A stretch of DNA of 64,000 nucleotides from Flavobacterium lipolyticum (GCF_020905335.1 NZ_JAJJMN010000001.1:3844001-3908000); one strand, 5' to 3'. Positions 1-9,190 are shown, counted from the first letter of the stretch. Notes: a model not told the origin generated them from the letters alone. Numbers and translations are program-made.

Positions 1-964
1 GATTTTTGGCATCGTTTATCGGATAAAATGCTTCATTAGAAGGATTCCATTCGCATGGATACTCTTTTGTAATAACAGTTTTGCTTTGTTTGCCAAATTC
101 AAAATGTTTGTGCTCAATTATTCTGGTAAAAGGATAGCTGGCATCGTTGTAATTAACGACAGCATTTCCTTGAAAATTGTCAGTATCAAGAACTTCGTTT
201 TCAAATTGTAGAGATCTGTATTCCAGGACGCCTAATTTGTAATCGAAATATTCATCAATCTTTCCGGAGTACACAATTTTATCGGCAAGTTCGTCAAATT
301 TGGCTCGGTCTGAAAAGTAATTGGTATTGGTTACCACTTCAATTCCGTCTAATAGTTTGTCAATTAGTTTATTGTAACCGCCAATAGGGATTCCCTGATA
401 AGTGTCGTTAAAATAGTTGTTGTCAAATGTGAATCTAACGGGAAGTCTTTTTATGATAAAAGCGGGTAATTCAGTGGCTTTTCTTCCCCACTGTTTTTCA
501 GTATATTCTTTTATAAAATAATCGTAGATGTCTTTACCGACAAGGCTTAGTGCCTGTTCTTCCAGGTTTTTAGGATCTTTTACTCCATAAGCAGCTACTT
601 GTTCCTCTATTTTTGCTTTGGCTTCCTGAGGTGTTTTAGTTCCCCAAAGCTGGTAGAAAGTATTCATGTTAAAAGGTAAATTGTACATCTTACCTTTAGA
701 GAGTGACATCGGAGAATTGGTAAAGTTGTTGAATTCAACAAATTGATTCACATAATCCCATATCGCTTTATCGTTGGTATGAAAAATATGTGCACCATAT
801 TTATGAACATTAATTCCTTCGATATTTTCGCAATATACATTTCCTCCTATATGGTCCCTTTTGTCAATTACCAGGCATTTTTTTCCTGCTTTTTTTGCTT
901 CATGAGCGAACACGCTACCATAGAGACCTGATCCAATTATTAAATAGTCATATTGCTTTTTCAT
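1..964 (-). CDS. glf: UDP-galactopyranose mutase, partial (3' end outside window)
   Basis: Interconverts UDP-galactopyranose and UDP-galactofuranose, the donor for galactofuranose in surface glycans; cytosolic flavoenzyme. The N-terminus MKKQYDYLIIGSGLYGSVFA is a Rossmann FAD-binding motif, followed by GGNVY and YGAHIFHT, typical of Glf. About 321 codons are present and the C-terminal part lies left of position 1. The ATG at 964-962 is chosen because a strong promoter sits directly upstream (-7 box at 969-976). It is divergent from the glycosyltransferase at 1017 and heads the glycan cluster. Identification is confident; only the missing C-terminus cannot be checked. Confidence 0.93.
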   Translation of the reverse strand, partial: MKKQYDYLIIGSGLYGSVFAHEAKKAGKKCLVIDKRDHIGGNVYCENIEGINVHKYGAHIFHTNDKAIWDYVNQFVEFNNFTNSPMSLSKGKMYNLPFNMNTFYQLWGTKTPQEAKAKIEEQVAAYGVKDPKNLEEQALSLVGKDIYDYFIKEYTEKQWGRKATELPAFIIKRLPVRFTFDNNYFNDTYQGIPIGGYNKLIDKLLDGIEVVTNTNYFSDRAKFDELADKIVYSGKIDEYFDYKLGVLEYRSLQFENEVLDTDNFQGNAVVNYNDASYPFTRIIEHKHFEFGKQSKTVITKEYPCEWNPSNEAFYPINDAKN

Positions 965-968
965 GATG

Positions 969-999
969 CAAAAGTAGAGATTAATTAGTAAATTGCAAC
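969..999 (-). promoter_or_regulatory. Bacteroidota-type promoter of glf
   Basis: On the minus strand GTTG (996-999), a 19-nt spacer and TACTTTTG (969-976) match the Bacteroidota -33/-7 consensus TTG-N19-TAnnTTTG. The predicted transcript starts only a few bases before the glf ATG, so the leader is very short. Confidence 0.6.
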
Positions 1000-1016
1000 A
1001 AATTACAAAAGTAAAA

Positions 1017-1895
1017 ATGGCAGGAAAAATACAAGTAGGATATCTGGTTTCGTATGATTATGAGTTGTTAAAAACATCACTTCCAACAGTGTATAAAGAT
1101 GCAGATGCGGTTTTTGTCGCCATTGATAAAAATAGAAATACCTGGAATGGCGGAAGCTTTACCATCGATGATTCTTTTTTTGATTGGATTAAGGATTTTG
1201 ACGTTGATAAGAAGGTAGTGATTTATGAAGATGATTTTTATGTTCCAACTTTAACTACAATGGAATGTGAAGTCAGAGAGCGAAAAATGCTCGCTGAAAA
1301 AATGGGAATTGGGAATTGGATTGTTCAGGTAGATTGCGACGAGTATTTTGTTGACTTTAAAAAGTTCGTTTCAGATTTAAGACGATACGATTCCTATCTA
1401 ATTAATCCCGAAAAACATCCTATACAGATATGTGCTTTCTGGGTTATGCTTTATAAATATACAGATCAGGGTATTTTATATGTAGATAAACCGCTGAAAG
1501 CAATTTTTGCGACAAACTATCCTAATTATAAAAGCGGACGCAGAATCAAAGAGCGTCAGATTTATACCAATAATATTGTCTTGCATGAATCCTTGTCAAG
1601 AACAGAAGCCGATTTGCGTTTTAAGCTTGACAATTGGGGGCATAATGTTGATGTAGATAAGGGATTTTTGGATAAATGGCTTGTTGTGAATGAAAACAAT
1701 TATAAAGAGTACAAAGATTTTTACTATTTACAGCCTAAAAGATGGAAGAAATTAGGATTCTTCTCGACTAAAAGTATCCCTCAGATAAAAGAGATTATTG
1801 AGAAAGAAAAAAGACTGAATGTGCCTAAGTTCAATCTCTATTTTAAAAATTTCGGACAGTGGCTGAAATATTCATTGAAGAAAAAAAAGGCATAA
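1017..1895 (+). CDS. glycosyltransferase-like protein (292 aa)
   Basis: Probable glycosyltransferase of the surface-glycan cluster. The N-terminus GYLVSYDYELLKTSLPTVY and the acidic motif VDCDEY at about residue 106 resemble the DxD-containing fold of GT2-like enzymes, with an aromatic basic C-terminus. No signal peptide or membrane segment is visible, so it is probably cytosolic. The ATG at 1017 is preferred over an in-frame TTG at 993 because the TTG overlaps the glf promoter region. It is divergent from glf. Acceptor and donor sugar cannot be told from sequence. Confidence 0.65.
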   Translation: MAGKIQVGYLVSYDYELLKTSLPTVYKDADAVFVAIDKNRNTWNGGSFTIDDSFFDWIKDFDVDKKVVIYEDDFYVPTLTTMECEVRERKMLAEKMGIGNWIVQVDCDEYFVDFKKFVSDLRRYDSYLINPEKHPIQICAFWVMLYKYTDQGILYVDKPLKAIFATNYPNYKSGRRIKERQIYTNNIVLHESLSRTEADLRFKLDNWGHNVDVDKGFLDKWLVVNENNYKEYKDFYYLQPKRWKKLGFFSTKSIPQIKEIIEKEKRLNVPKFNLYFKNFGQWLKYSLKKKKA

Positions 1896-2080
1896 GGTAA
1901 TTTTTAGTTCGTTTTTGCTCTCATATTTGATTTTTCTTAATTATTAAGGTTATTTTTGCTTCCTTCCATTTACCTCTTAGAATTGCAGACTATTGAACTG
2001 CTTTTTGATGCTTTGGTTTGAATAAAATAAATCATTGAGCATTGGAAATGGGTAATAAATTAATATCAAAGTTATAGTTA

Positions 2081-2851
2081 ATGATCTCAAAATTTAGATT
2101 TTCAACAGCAGTAAAAAGTTCCAGAGATATCCTGACTTTTATTAAAAATTTTAATACTTCAGGCGAGTTGTTTGGGAATGGAGACCGAAATGTTATTAAA
2201 TTGTTTGATCTTGAGGAGAAAAAAATCAACATTAAATCGTTTAAAGTTCCAAATCTAATTAATAAAGTGGCTTACCGTTATTTTAGAAAATCAAAGGCAA
2301 GACGTTCGTACGAATATGCTACCATTTTATTAGAAAAAGGTATTGGAACTCCACAGCCCATAGCGTTTTTAGAGAACTTTAATTTTGTAGGACTGAGAGA
2401 CAGTTATTATGCAAGTGAGCATTTGACAACTGATTTAACCTATAGAGAACTTGTAGAAATTCCGGATTACCCGGATCGTGACAATATCTTAAGGCAATTT
2501 ACAAGGTTTAGTTTTGGTCTTCATAAGAAAGGAATTGAATTTTTGGATCACTCACCTGGAAATACGCTTATTAAGAAGAAGCAAGACGGAAATTACGATT
2601 TCTTTTTGGTCGATTTAAACCGAATGGAGTTTCATGAATCAATGAGTTTTGAAATGCGTATGAAAAACTTATGCCGTCTGACTCCTTTAAAAGAGATGGT
2701 GGCGGTTATGAGTAATGAGTATGCAAAGTTTTATAAAGAAGAATCGGAGCAAAGAATATTTGAAACTTTGTGGAAATATACCGCTGATTTTCAGGAGAAG
2801 TTTTACAGGAAAAAGCGCTTAAAAAAGAAGCTTAAGTTTTGGAAGAAGTAA
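2081..2851 (+). CDS. Kdo/WaaP-type lipopolysaccharide kinase family protein
   Basis: Protein of 256 aa with an aminoglycoside/LPS-kinase-like fold. The motif GIEFLDHSPGNTLI (near residue 150) is the catalytic-loop equivalent (HxDxxxxN-like) and FFLVDLNRM supplies the metal-binding Asp. This matches the Kdo kinase / WaaP group that phosphorylates sugars of the lipid A-core. It ends with a very basic tail, suggesting contact with the inner face of the membrane. Its last 20 nt overlap the 3' end of the convergent glycosyltransferase. Family assignment is good; the phosphorylated sugar is inferred from family and context. Confidence 0.75.
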   Translation: MISKFRFSTAVKSSRDILTFIKNFNTSGELFGNGDRNVIKLFDLEEKKINIKSFKVPNLINKVAYRYFRKSKARRSYEYATILLEKGIGTPQPIAFLENFNFVGLRDSYYASEHLTTDLTYRELVEIPDYPDRDNILRQFTRFSFGLHKKGIEFLDHSPGNTLIKKKQDGNYDFFLVDLNRMEFHESMSFEMRMKNLCRLTPLKEMVAVMSNEYAKFYKEESEQRIFETLWKYTADFQEKFYRKKRLKKKLKFWKK

Positions 2852-3620
2852 TTCGGAAAAGCTCTTTATAGCGGATAAAGACACTGTAAGCATTTAGATA
2901 ACATATCGTGATTCCTTTGGCTCCGTCTAAAAAGCCCAAACGAACTAAAAACTGATACAAAAAAGTATAAACAGGATGGAAAATCATCAATAGACGAGAT
3001 GATTTCTGTCCTTTTTTTTGCTTTTCATTGGCCTTTAAAACCCCGTAACTGTACATTTTTGCTTTGTAGTCAGAAAAAGAAGTATACGAGAAATGAATGA
3101 TCTTATTCTTTAAAGTTGAAATAGACCCGTTCACGATCAGTTTTTCATGTACCATTCTGTCCTGATTGTATCGACAGTTAGTCTTATTGAAAAGTCTGAA
3201 AATTTTATCCGTTTGCCAGCCGCTAAAATGAAGCTTACGGCTTTGGAACATAAAAGTTCTGTAAATGAAATAGGCACTTGCTGTATCTTTTTGATTGATG
3301 GTGGCTGCGATTTCCAGTTTTAGTTCCGGAGTTAATCTTTCATCGGCATCGATGAATAAGATCCAGGAGTTTTTTGCCTGATCAATCGCAAAATTACGTT
3401 GTGAAGTGTAATTAACGAACGGATTCTGGATTACTTTTACGTTTTTAAAAGATTCAATTATGTCCAGCGTCCGATCGGTACTGTACGAGTCTACCACAAT
3501 AATTTCATCGGCAAAATCGATATCTTCCAGTAATGATTTTATATGCCCTTCTTCATTAAGCGTAATAATCAAAACGGATAGTTTTTCCCTGTCAGTAGTA
3601 TTCATAAGTTCTTCACTCAT
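2832..3620 (-). CDS. glycosyltransferase family 2, WaaE/KdtX-like
   Basis: GT-A fold glycosyltransferase, probably adding a hexose to the LPS core on the cytosolic side. The N-terminal motif LSVLIITLNEEGHIKSLLED and IIVVDSYSTDRT are classic GT2, and LFIDADERLTPEL (about residue 95) carries the DxD metal site. The C-terminal half (FSGWQTDKIFRLFNK, then VHEKL) matches the WaaE-like subfamily. The start is the ATG at 3620, two bases after the stop of the upstream GT9 gene; a TTG at 3626 is also in frame but lies inside that gene. It is co-transcribed with the GT9 gene. Confidence 0.82.
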   Translation of the reverse strand: MSEELMNTTDREKLSVLIITLNEEGHIKSLLEDIDFADEIIVVDSYSTDRTLDIIESFKNVKVIQNPFVNYTSQRNFAIDQAKNSWILFIDADERLTPELKLEIAATINQKDTASAYFIYRTFMFQSRKLHFSGWQTDKIFRLFNKTNCRYNQDRMVHEKLIVNGSISTLKNKIIHFSYTSFSDYKAKMYSYGVLKANEKQKKGQKSSRLLMIFHPVYTFLYQFLVRLGFLDGAKGITICYLNAYSVFIRYKELFRITSSKT

Positions 3621-3622
3621 TT

Positions 3623-4687
3623 TCAATTTTTATACTCCTGAAAATAAGTATCCAGTTTTTCAAGCATTAAACTTAAAGGGTACTCATCGTAGTACTGAAA
3701 AGTATGATCTTTTATGTATTGCTCGGTGTGTTGCTTGTATATTTCCGGTTTTAAATCTTTTAAGTGAATAGAGAAGTTCTTGGCTTCATTTTCAAATATT
3801 TGCCAGGTCTCTTTTCTAACAGATGGTGTGAATATGGAGAAGGTTGGAATTTCAAGTGCTTTGGCCATATTCACGGCTCCACCTTCATTTCCAATCAGCA
3901 TTTCGCATTGTGAAAGCAAAGCCAGAAAAGGTCTTAGTTCGGTGCAGTACAAATCAAAGACGATGTGTTTTTTAGTTTCGGCACTACAATGGTTGTATAC
4001 TTCAAGGGCCTGTTCTTTTTGATCTGGAATATAATTGAAAATAATAGTGGCATTGGTTTTGGCAACTGTAAAATCAATGATTTTAGCCATTCCTTCTAAA
4101 GGATACGTCTTGTAAACTTCGCTTCCCAAAATTCCGAACATGATTAATGGCTTTTCCGTATCAACCTGATAGCTTTTCAGAAGTTTTTTAGCATCATCAA
4201 TTTCAGATTTTTTCAAAAATATTTTTGGTTTTACATCTGTAATCTTTTCAGGAATAAACGGTTTTAGAAGCATCAAACGATTTTCAATGGCCAATCCGTG
4301 TTCTGATTCTACGGCATCTAAACGTTCATAAGTGTAATTGTAGAATATTTTGGTGTACCATTTACGATATGAAACCTTATATTTTGCACCCGAAAACAAC
4401 GTAATTAAATTAGTTTCCAGCTTAGAATAGACGTCAATAACAGCATCGTATTTATTACGTCGGATTTGAAAAATAAATTTAAACAGAGAAGGAGTTGATT
4501 TTCTAACCTTGTTGGATAAAGGAATAATGTTATCAATATTCTTGTTCTCTTTTAGTACATCGACAGAATTTGGGTAACACATATAATCGATAATCGAATC
4601 CGGGTATTTGGTTTTTAGATTATTACAGATTATGGTGCTCGTTAATACATCTCCAATTCTTTTTTGCTGAATGACTAATATTCTCAT
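3623..4687 (-). CDS. glycosyltransferase family 9 (heptosyltransferase-like)
   Basis: GT-B enzyme of 354 aa related to ADP-heptose:LPS heptosyltransferases. The N-terminal QQKRIGDVLTST and the C-terminal motif LLSQCEMLIGNEGGAVNMA (nucleotide-sugar site; usually G-D/N-x-G-x-x-H, here with Ala-Val after GG) identify the family. It is the first gene of a two-gene minus-strand operon with the downstream GT2. The donor may be a heptose or another sugar, since the usual His after the GG pair is replaced by Val. It is divergent from the GT2 gene at 4815. Confidence 0.8.
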   Translation of the reverse strand: MRILVIQQKRIGDVLTSTIICNNLKTKYPDSIIDYMCYPNSVDVLKENKNIDNIIPLSNKVRKSTPSLFKFIFQIRRNKYDAVIDVYSKLETNLITLFSGAKYKVSYRKWYTKIFYNYTYERLDAVESEHGLAIENRLMLLKPFIPEKITDVKPKIFLKKSEIDDAKKLLKSYQVDTEKPLIMFGILGSEVYKTYPLEGMAKIIDFTVAKTNATIIFNYIPDQKEQALEVYNHCSAETKKHIVFDLYCTELRPFLALLSQCEMLIGNEGGAVNMAKALEIPTFSIFTPSVRKETWQIFENEAKNFSIHLKDLKPEIYKQHTEQYIKDHTFQYYDEYPLSLMLEKLDTYFQEYKN

Positions 4688-4780
4688 TTATATAAAATTC
4701 AATTTGTGGGCTAAATTAGTAATAATTTTATAAAGTGTGCAAGCGCACGATTAAGATAAGGTAACTAAAATAAAAAGCCG

Positions 4781-4788
4781 TATTTTTG
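4781..4788 (+). promoter_or_regulatory. -7 box (TATTTTTG) before the GT2 gene
   Basis: Exact TAnnTTTG match 26 nt upstream of the ATG at 4815. No clear -33 element was recognised. Confidence 0.4.
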
Positions 4789-4814
4789 TAAAAAAATAAA
4801 TTCCCCCCAACAAA

Positions 4815-5564
4815 ATGCAAATTAGTGGTCTTATTATTACTTTCAATGAAGAGAAAAACATTGGTAAATGTATAGATGCTTTACTAAGAGTTTGTGACGA
4901 AGTAATTGTAGTAGATTCGTTTAGCAAAGATCGTACTGTTGAAATTGCCAGAGAAAAAGGCGCAATAGTGATTGAACAGACCTTTTTGGGCGACGGCCCG
5001 CAACGTACACATGGTTTACCTTATTGTAAAAATGACTGGATATTAAATCTTGATGCTGATGAGTTTCTGGATAAAGATGCAGAGAAATTTATAACAGATA
5101 AAAAATATCTTGAAGGAAATTATGATGCTTTTAGCTTCAGAGTAAAAAATTTTCTAGGCGATAAACTTATCGATTTTTCGGGCTGGTATCCGGATCAAAA
5201 AGTCCGTTTTTTTAATAAACAAACAGCACATCCGTCTGATTCTAAGGTGCATCAGAAGATAATTACTCAAAATGAGAAAAAGGTCTCCGTACACCTCTTA
5301 CACTATGGTTGGGATTCTTTAGATCAAATTATTGCAAAAAAGAATCAATATTCCGGTTGGCATGCGCAACAACTGTTTGATCAGGGGAAAAGAATAACCG
5401 CAATTAAGCCGGTTGTTAATGGGGCTGTTGCGTTTATCAGATGCTACTTTTTTAAGAAAGGTATTTTTAATGGTATAGACGGCTTGTCGATAGCAATGAT
5501 TCAGAGTTTCTTTTCTTATATGAAATATGCTAAGCTTTTAAAACTTCAAAAGAAGCTAAAATAA
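4815..5564 (+). CDS. glycosyltransferase family 2, WaaE-like (copy 1)
   Basis: GT2 enzyme of 249 aa. ISGLIITFNEEKNIGKCIDA opens the GT-A fold and LNLDADEFLDKDA (about residue 77) holds the DxD motif. The segment FSGWYPDQKVRFFNK is shared with WaaE/KdtX-type LPS core transferases. It ends with the amphipathic MKYAKLLKLQKK. It is the same length and by eye roughly 60% identical to the gene at 6602-7351, so the two are tandem duplicates separated by a deacetylase gene. Probably both act on the same glycan with different linkage or acceptor, which is inference. Confidence 0.83.
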   Translation: MQISGLIITFNEEKNIGKCIDALLRVCDEVIVVDSFSKDRTVEIAREKGAIVIEQTFLGDGPQRTHGLPYCKNDWILNLDADEFLDKDAEKFITDKKYLEGNYDAFSFRVKNFLGDKLIDFSGWYPDQKVRFFNKQTAHPSDSKVHQKIITQNEKKVSVHLLHYGWDSLDQIIAKKNQYSGWHAQQLFDQGKRITAIKPVVNGAVAFIRCYFFKKGIFNGIDGLSIAMIQSFFSYMKYAKLLKLQKKLK

Positions 5565-5879
5565 AATCTGATAAAAACGGAGGTGCTAATCTCAATTACA
5601 GTATCAGTTTTTAAGATATTAACATAGTCCTTCACGCTGTGTTATTTCTTAGCTTTTCGATTGTTGCATGTGTCAGATATATTTTTCGCAATATAGTTAG
5701 TGGTAATTTTGCTTTAAAAATTAGTGCACGTGGTTTTTTTCTTATATTTAAAAATAAATAACATCAGGTTTTATTTAACAATAATAAGGTTTTTTGTTTC
5801 ATTTCTTTTTTTTTGCTTAAAAGTGTTTTTTTTGTGAAAAATAATACTATTAATGATAGATTTGCTAAAAAAATAGAGA
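5565..5879. other. 315-bp AT-rich intergenic region
   Basis: No coding region is visible. It holds a TAATTTTG box (5704-5711) and the promoter of the deacetylase at its right end (5831-5864). Runs of T dominate. Confidence 0.5.
5831..5864 (+). promoter_or_regulatory. promoter of the polysaccharide deacetylase gene
   Basis: TTTG (5831-5834) followed after 22 nt by TAGATTTG (5857-5864), matching the Bacteroidota -33/-7 pattern. The ATG at 5880 lies 15 nt after the -7 box. Confidence 0.55.
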
Positions 5880-6593
5880 ATGTCAAAGCTGCCAATTTTA
5901 ATGTATCATAATGTTGTGGAAGACGAAGCAAAGTCTGTGGATTTAAGTGTTTCTGTAGCAAAATTAGAATCACAATTTAAATTTTTACACGATAACAATT
6001 ACACGACATTTCATTTTAAAGATCTGGAAAATTTCAAAGAACTTCCTTCAAAAAGCATCATAATCACTTTTGATGATGTTACCGAGTGCCAGTTGTTGTA
6101 TGCTGTGCCTTTGCTTGAAAAATACCAATTAAAAGCCTCTTTTTTTATACCATTTTCTTACGTTGGGAATTTTGATTACTGGATCGAAGGGAAAGAAAAG
6201 ATCATGAGTGTCGAACAGCTAAAAGGGTTAAATCCTGATCTTATTGAGCTGGGGTATCACTCTTTTGAACATAAAAGATACAGTTCGTTGTCTAAAGAAG
6301 AATTAGAAGCTGATTTTGCGAAGTCTAATAAATTTATTTTAGATAATCAGTTAGATATAAAACCTGTTCTGGCGTATCCTTTTGGAAACTATGCCAAGAA
6401 ACATTCTGAGTTTGCTGTTTTTGAAAATATGATGCGTGATAACGGTATACAATACGGTTTGAGAATAGGCAACAGAGTAAATAATTTTCCCTTTAAAAAT
6501 AACTATTTGGTAAAGAGAATAGATATAAAAGGGGAAGATAGTTTGTTTAGATTTAAATTAAAATTGAAAATAGGTAAGCTTAAATTATTTTAA
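5880..6593 (+). CDS. polysaccharide deacetylase (NodB homology domain)
   Basis: Carbohydrate esterase family 4 protein of 237 aa that removes N-acetyl groups from a sugar polymer or glycan intermediate. Motif 1 IITFDD (around residue 62), motif 2 GYHSFEH (about 125, His pair for the metal) and motif 3 LAYPFGNY are all present. No signal peptide is visible, so action on a cytosolic glycan intermediate is possible. It lies between the two duplicated GT2 genes and ends 8 nt before the second, so it is probably co-transcribed with it. Confidence 0.85.
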   Translation: MSKLPILMYHNVVEDEAKSVDLSVSVAKLESQFKFLHDNNYTTFHFKDLENFKELPSKSIIITFDDVTECQLLYAVPLLEKYQLKASFFIPFSYVGNFDYWIEGKEKIMSVEQLKGLNPDLIELGYHSFEHKRYSSLSKEELEADFAKSNKFILDNQLDIKPVLAYPFGNYAKKHSEFAVFENMMRDNGIQYGLRIGNRVNNFPFKNNYLVKRIDIKGEDSLFRFKLKLKIGKLKLF

Positions 6594-6601
6594 AAAATGC
6601 T

Positions 6602-7351
6602 ATGGAAATTAGTGGATTAGTAATAACGTATAATGAAGAAAAAAATATTGGCAAATGTATAGATGCGCTGTTCAGAGTTTGTAACGAAGTAATTGTTGTA
6701 GATTCGTTAAGTACAGATAATACAGTGAAAATTGCCGAAGAAAAAGGGGCTAAGGTTGTTTTGCAGAGCTTTTTAGGCGACGGACCTCAGAGAATTCACG
6801 GTCTTCCTTATTGTAAAAATGACTGGATTTTAAATTTAGATGCTGATGAGATTCTGGCCGAAGATGCTGAAAAATTTATATTATCGGGCCAATACGAAAA
6901 ACAGAATTTTGATGTGTATGCCTTTTCGCTGTACAATTATATGGGCTGTAAGCTGATTAATTTTGCAGGTTGGTACCCTGATAAAACTTCACGATTTTTT
7001 AACAAACAAACCGCTTCTCCTTCAAAAGATAGTGTACATCAAAAAGTTTGTGGTACTAATAAGACCCACTTAAAAGTTCATATTCATCATTACGCCTGGG
7101 ACTGTTTCGGGCAATTTATCAGTAAGAAAAATTTATATTCTACCTGGCATGCCCAGCAGCTTTACGATCAGAATAAAAGGGTAAACAGCTTTAAACCGAT
7201 ATTAAACGGGACAGTTTCTTTTATTAGATGTTATTTTTTTAAAAAAGGCTTTTTACATGGTTTAGACGGTTTCACCTTTTCAATGACTCAGGCTTTCTTC
7301 TCCTATATGAAATATGCCAAGCTTTTGAAACTTCAAAAACAGAATAAATAA
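6602..7351 (+). CDS. glycosyltransferase family 2, WaaE-like (copy 2)
   Basis: Paralogue of the gene at 4815-5564, also 249 aa. It keeps NEEKNIGKCIDAL, LNLDADEIL with the DxD site, FAGWYPDKTSRFFNK and the C-terminal MKYAKLLKLQKQ. The middle part (residues 95-125 and 145-170) differs most, which is where acceptor specificity would be expected to change. It follows the deacetylase by 8 nt and is followed by a strong bidirectional terminator. Confidence 0.83.
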   Translation: MEISGLVITYNEEKNIGKCIDALFRVCNEVIVVDSLSTDNTVKIAEEKGAKVVLQSFLGDGPQRIHGLPYCKNDWILNLDADEILAEDAEKFILSGQYEKQNFDVYAFSLYNYMGCKLINFAGWYPDKTSRFFNKQTASPSKDSVHQKVCGTNKTHLKVHIHHYAWDCFGQFISKKNLYSTWHAQQLYDQNKRVNSFKPILNGTVSFIRCYFFKKGFLHGLDGFTFSMTQAFFSYMKYAKLLKLQKQNK

Positions 7352-7370
7352 AAAAAATAGTTTTATAAAA

Positions 7371-7406
7371 AAACAAAGCGGAATGATCACTCATTCCGCT
7401 TTGTTT
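7371..7406. terminator. bidirectional intrinsic terminator
   Basis: Perfect 16-bp stem (AAACAAAGCGGAATGA and its complement) with a TCAC loop, A-run before and T-run after. It can stop both the glycan genes on the plus strand and dapD on the minus strand. Confidence 0.85.
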
Positions 7407-7424
7407 TTTTATAGAGACTTAAAA

Positions 7425-8240
7425 TTAAACAGCAACATCGTACTCACGAAGTGCATTGTTTAATGAAGTTTTCAAATCTGTTGATGGTTTACGAGTACCA
7501 ATGATTAATGCACATGGTACCTGAAATTCACCTGCAGCGAATTTTTTAGTGTAACTTCCCGGAATCACAACAGAACGGGCAGGAACGAAACCTTTCATTT
7601 CAACAGGTTCGTCACCTGTTACATCGATAATTTTTGTGGAAGCAGTCAAACAAACATTAGCACCAAGAACCGCTTCTTTTCCTACGTGGACTCCTTCTAC
7701 TACAATACAACGAGAACCAATAAAAGCACCATCTTCAATAATAACCGGAGCAGCTTGCAATGGCTCTAAAACACCACCAATACCAACACCTCCGCTTAAG
7801 TGAACATTTTTACCAATTTGGGCACAGCTTCCAACAGTTGCCCATGTATCAACCATGGTACCCTCATCAACATAAGCACCAATGTTTACATAACTTGGCA
7901 TCAAAATGACACCGCTTGAAATATAAGCTCCATAACGGGCTACAGCATTAGGGACTACACGAATTCCTTTTTCAGCATAACCTTTTTTCAGCAACATTTT
8001 GTCGTGGTATTCGAAAATACCGGATTCCCATGTTTCCATTTTTTGAATCGGGAAATACATTACAACAGCTTTCTTAACCCATTCGTTTACCTGCCACTTG
8101 TCACCAACAGGTTCAGCGCAACGTAATTTTCCTGCATCAATCAATTCAATAACCTCCCTGATAGCATCAGTAGTGGTTGTTTCTTGTAATAAAGCTCTGT
8201 TTTCCCAAGCTTGTTCTATTATAGTCTGTAAAGAATTCAT
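7425..8240 (-). CDS. dapD: 2,3,4,5-tetrahydropyridine-2,6-dicarboxylate N-succinyltransferase
   Basis: Catalyses the succinylation step of the succinylase branch of diaminopimelate/lysine synthesis in the cytosol. The 271 aa length is normal. The N-terminal helical domain is followed by hexapeptide repeats of a left-handed beta-helix (for example VILMPSYVNIGAYVDEGTMV), and GGVGIGGVLEPLQ is a DapD signature. It is single-gene, flanked by a strong terminator downstream and a -7 box upstream. Confidence 0.95.
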   Translation of the reverse strand: MNSLQTIIEQAWENRALLQETTTTDAIREVIELIDAGKLRCAEPVGDKWQVNEWVKKAVVMYFPIQKMETWESGIFEYHDKMLLKKGYAEKGIRVVPNAVARYGAYISSGVILMPSYVNIGAYVDEGTMVDTWATVGSCAQIGKNVHLSGGVGIGGVLEPLQAAPVIIEDGAFIGSRCIVVEGVHVGKEAVLGANVCLTASTKIIDVTGDEPVEMKGFVPARSVVIPGSYTKKFAAGEFQVPCALIIGTRKPSTDLKTSLNNALREYDVAV

Positions 8241-8256
8241 AAGTTTTAATTTTTGG

Positions 8257-8264
8257 CAAAGATA
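8257..8264 (-). promoter_or_regulatory. -7 box (TATCTTTG) of dapD
   Basis: Exact TAnnTTTG match 16 nt upstream of the dapD ATG. The -33 region is T-rich but not a clean TTTG. Confidence 0.5.
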
Positions 8265-8529
8265 AGGTATTTGCGGAAAAGCAGAAAAGTAAAGCTATTG
8301 TAAAATGTTACAAGTGTAACTTTTTGTTTGTATTTTGATAAATAAAACAAGGCTTATGGAAAACGCAAGAATGCGGTTAATCTATAAACGCTTTTTTTTG
8401 ATGGTAAAACATGATAAAAATCAGATTTTGCATTTTTACTTCTCATTAATTTCGCGGTATAATTCCCGAAAGATATAGAGAGGAATTGCGAAATACCATT
8501 CCAAAACAAAAATATTTAATCAGTAAAAA

Positions 8530-9159
8530 ATGAATCAAGAAAATCAACTCCGAACGCCTGTTGCAGTAATCGATAAAGAAGTCACGTGGGATAAAACACA
8601 AGTGATTATGAGTAAAACAAATGCTTTTGGTATTATTGAGTATGCCAACGAAGTATTTGTGGATGTATGCGGTTATGAAGATTATGAGTTAATGGGGCAG
8701 CCACACAACATCATACGTCATCCGGATATGCCGAGAGTTATTTTTAAAGTACTTTGGGAAAATCTTAAAAACGGAAGAAACTTTCATGCTATTGTTAAGA
8801 ATTTAGCAAAGTCAGGGCGTTACTATTGGGTTATTACCGATTTTGAGATTGCAAAAGACGAGAACGGAGTTATTGTGAATTATTTTGGAAGACGACAAGC
8901 GGTTCCGCAGGAGGTAATAGCCTTGCATATTGAGCCATTGTATAAAAAACTGTTGCAAATTGAAGCAGCGAGCGGTATGGAGTTTAGTGAGAAGTACCTT
9001 ATTGGATTTCTGGAGGAAAAGAAGAGGACTTATGTTGAATATATTAAGGAGTTAATTTACGAGCATGAGAAATCGCAGGCAAAGTTTGCTCAATATGAAG
9101 TGCAGGAAAATGATGAAGAGGAGGAAAGAGGTTTTTTTAGAAGACTGTTTAACAGATAG
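8530..9159 (+). CDS. PAS domain protein (Aer-type sensor domain, no output domain)
   Basis: Soluble protein of 209 aa. Residues about 20-125 form a PAS domain of the Aer/methyl-accepting type: NAFGIIEYANEVFVDVCGY, then NIIRHPDMPRVIFKVLWENL and GRYYWVITDF. Such domains usually bind FAD or a small ligand and sense redox or energy state. The C-terminal 70 residues are helical and charged, ending in GFFRRLFNR. No kinase, GGDEF or MCP signalling domain follows, so its output is unknown, perhaps a partner protein. Confidence 0.78.
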   Translation: MNQENQLRTPVAVIDKEVTWDKTQVIMSKTNAFGIIEYANEVFVDVCGYEDYELMGQPHNIIRHPDMPRVIFKVLWENLKNGRNFHAIVKNLAKSGRYYWVITDFEIAKDENGVIVNYFGRRQAVPQEVIALHIEPLYKKLLQIEAASGMEFSEKYLIGFLEEKKRTYVEYIKELIYEHEKSQAKFAQYEVQENDEEEERGFFRRLFNR

Positions 9160-9190
9160 AAGTTATTTTTTTAGGTTTTGAATATTTGGA

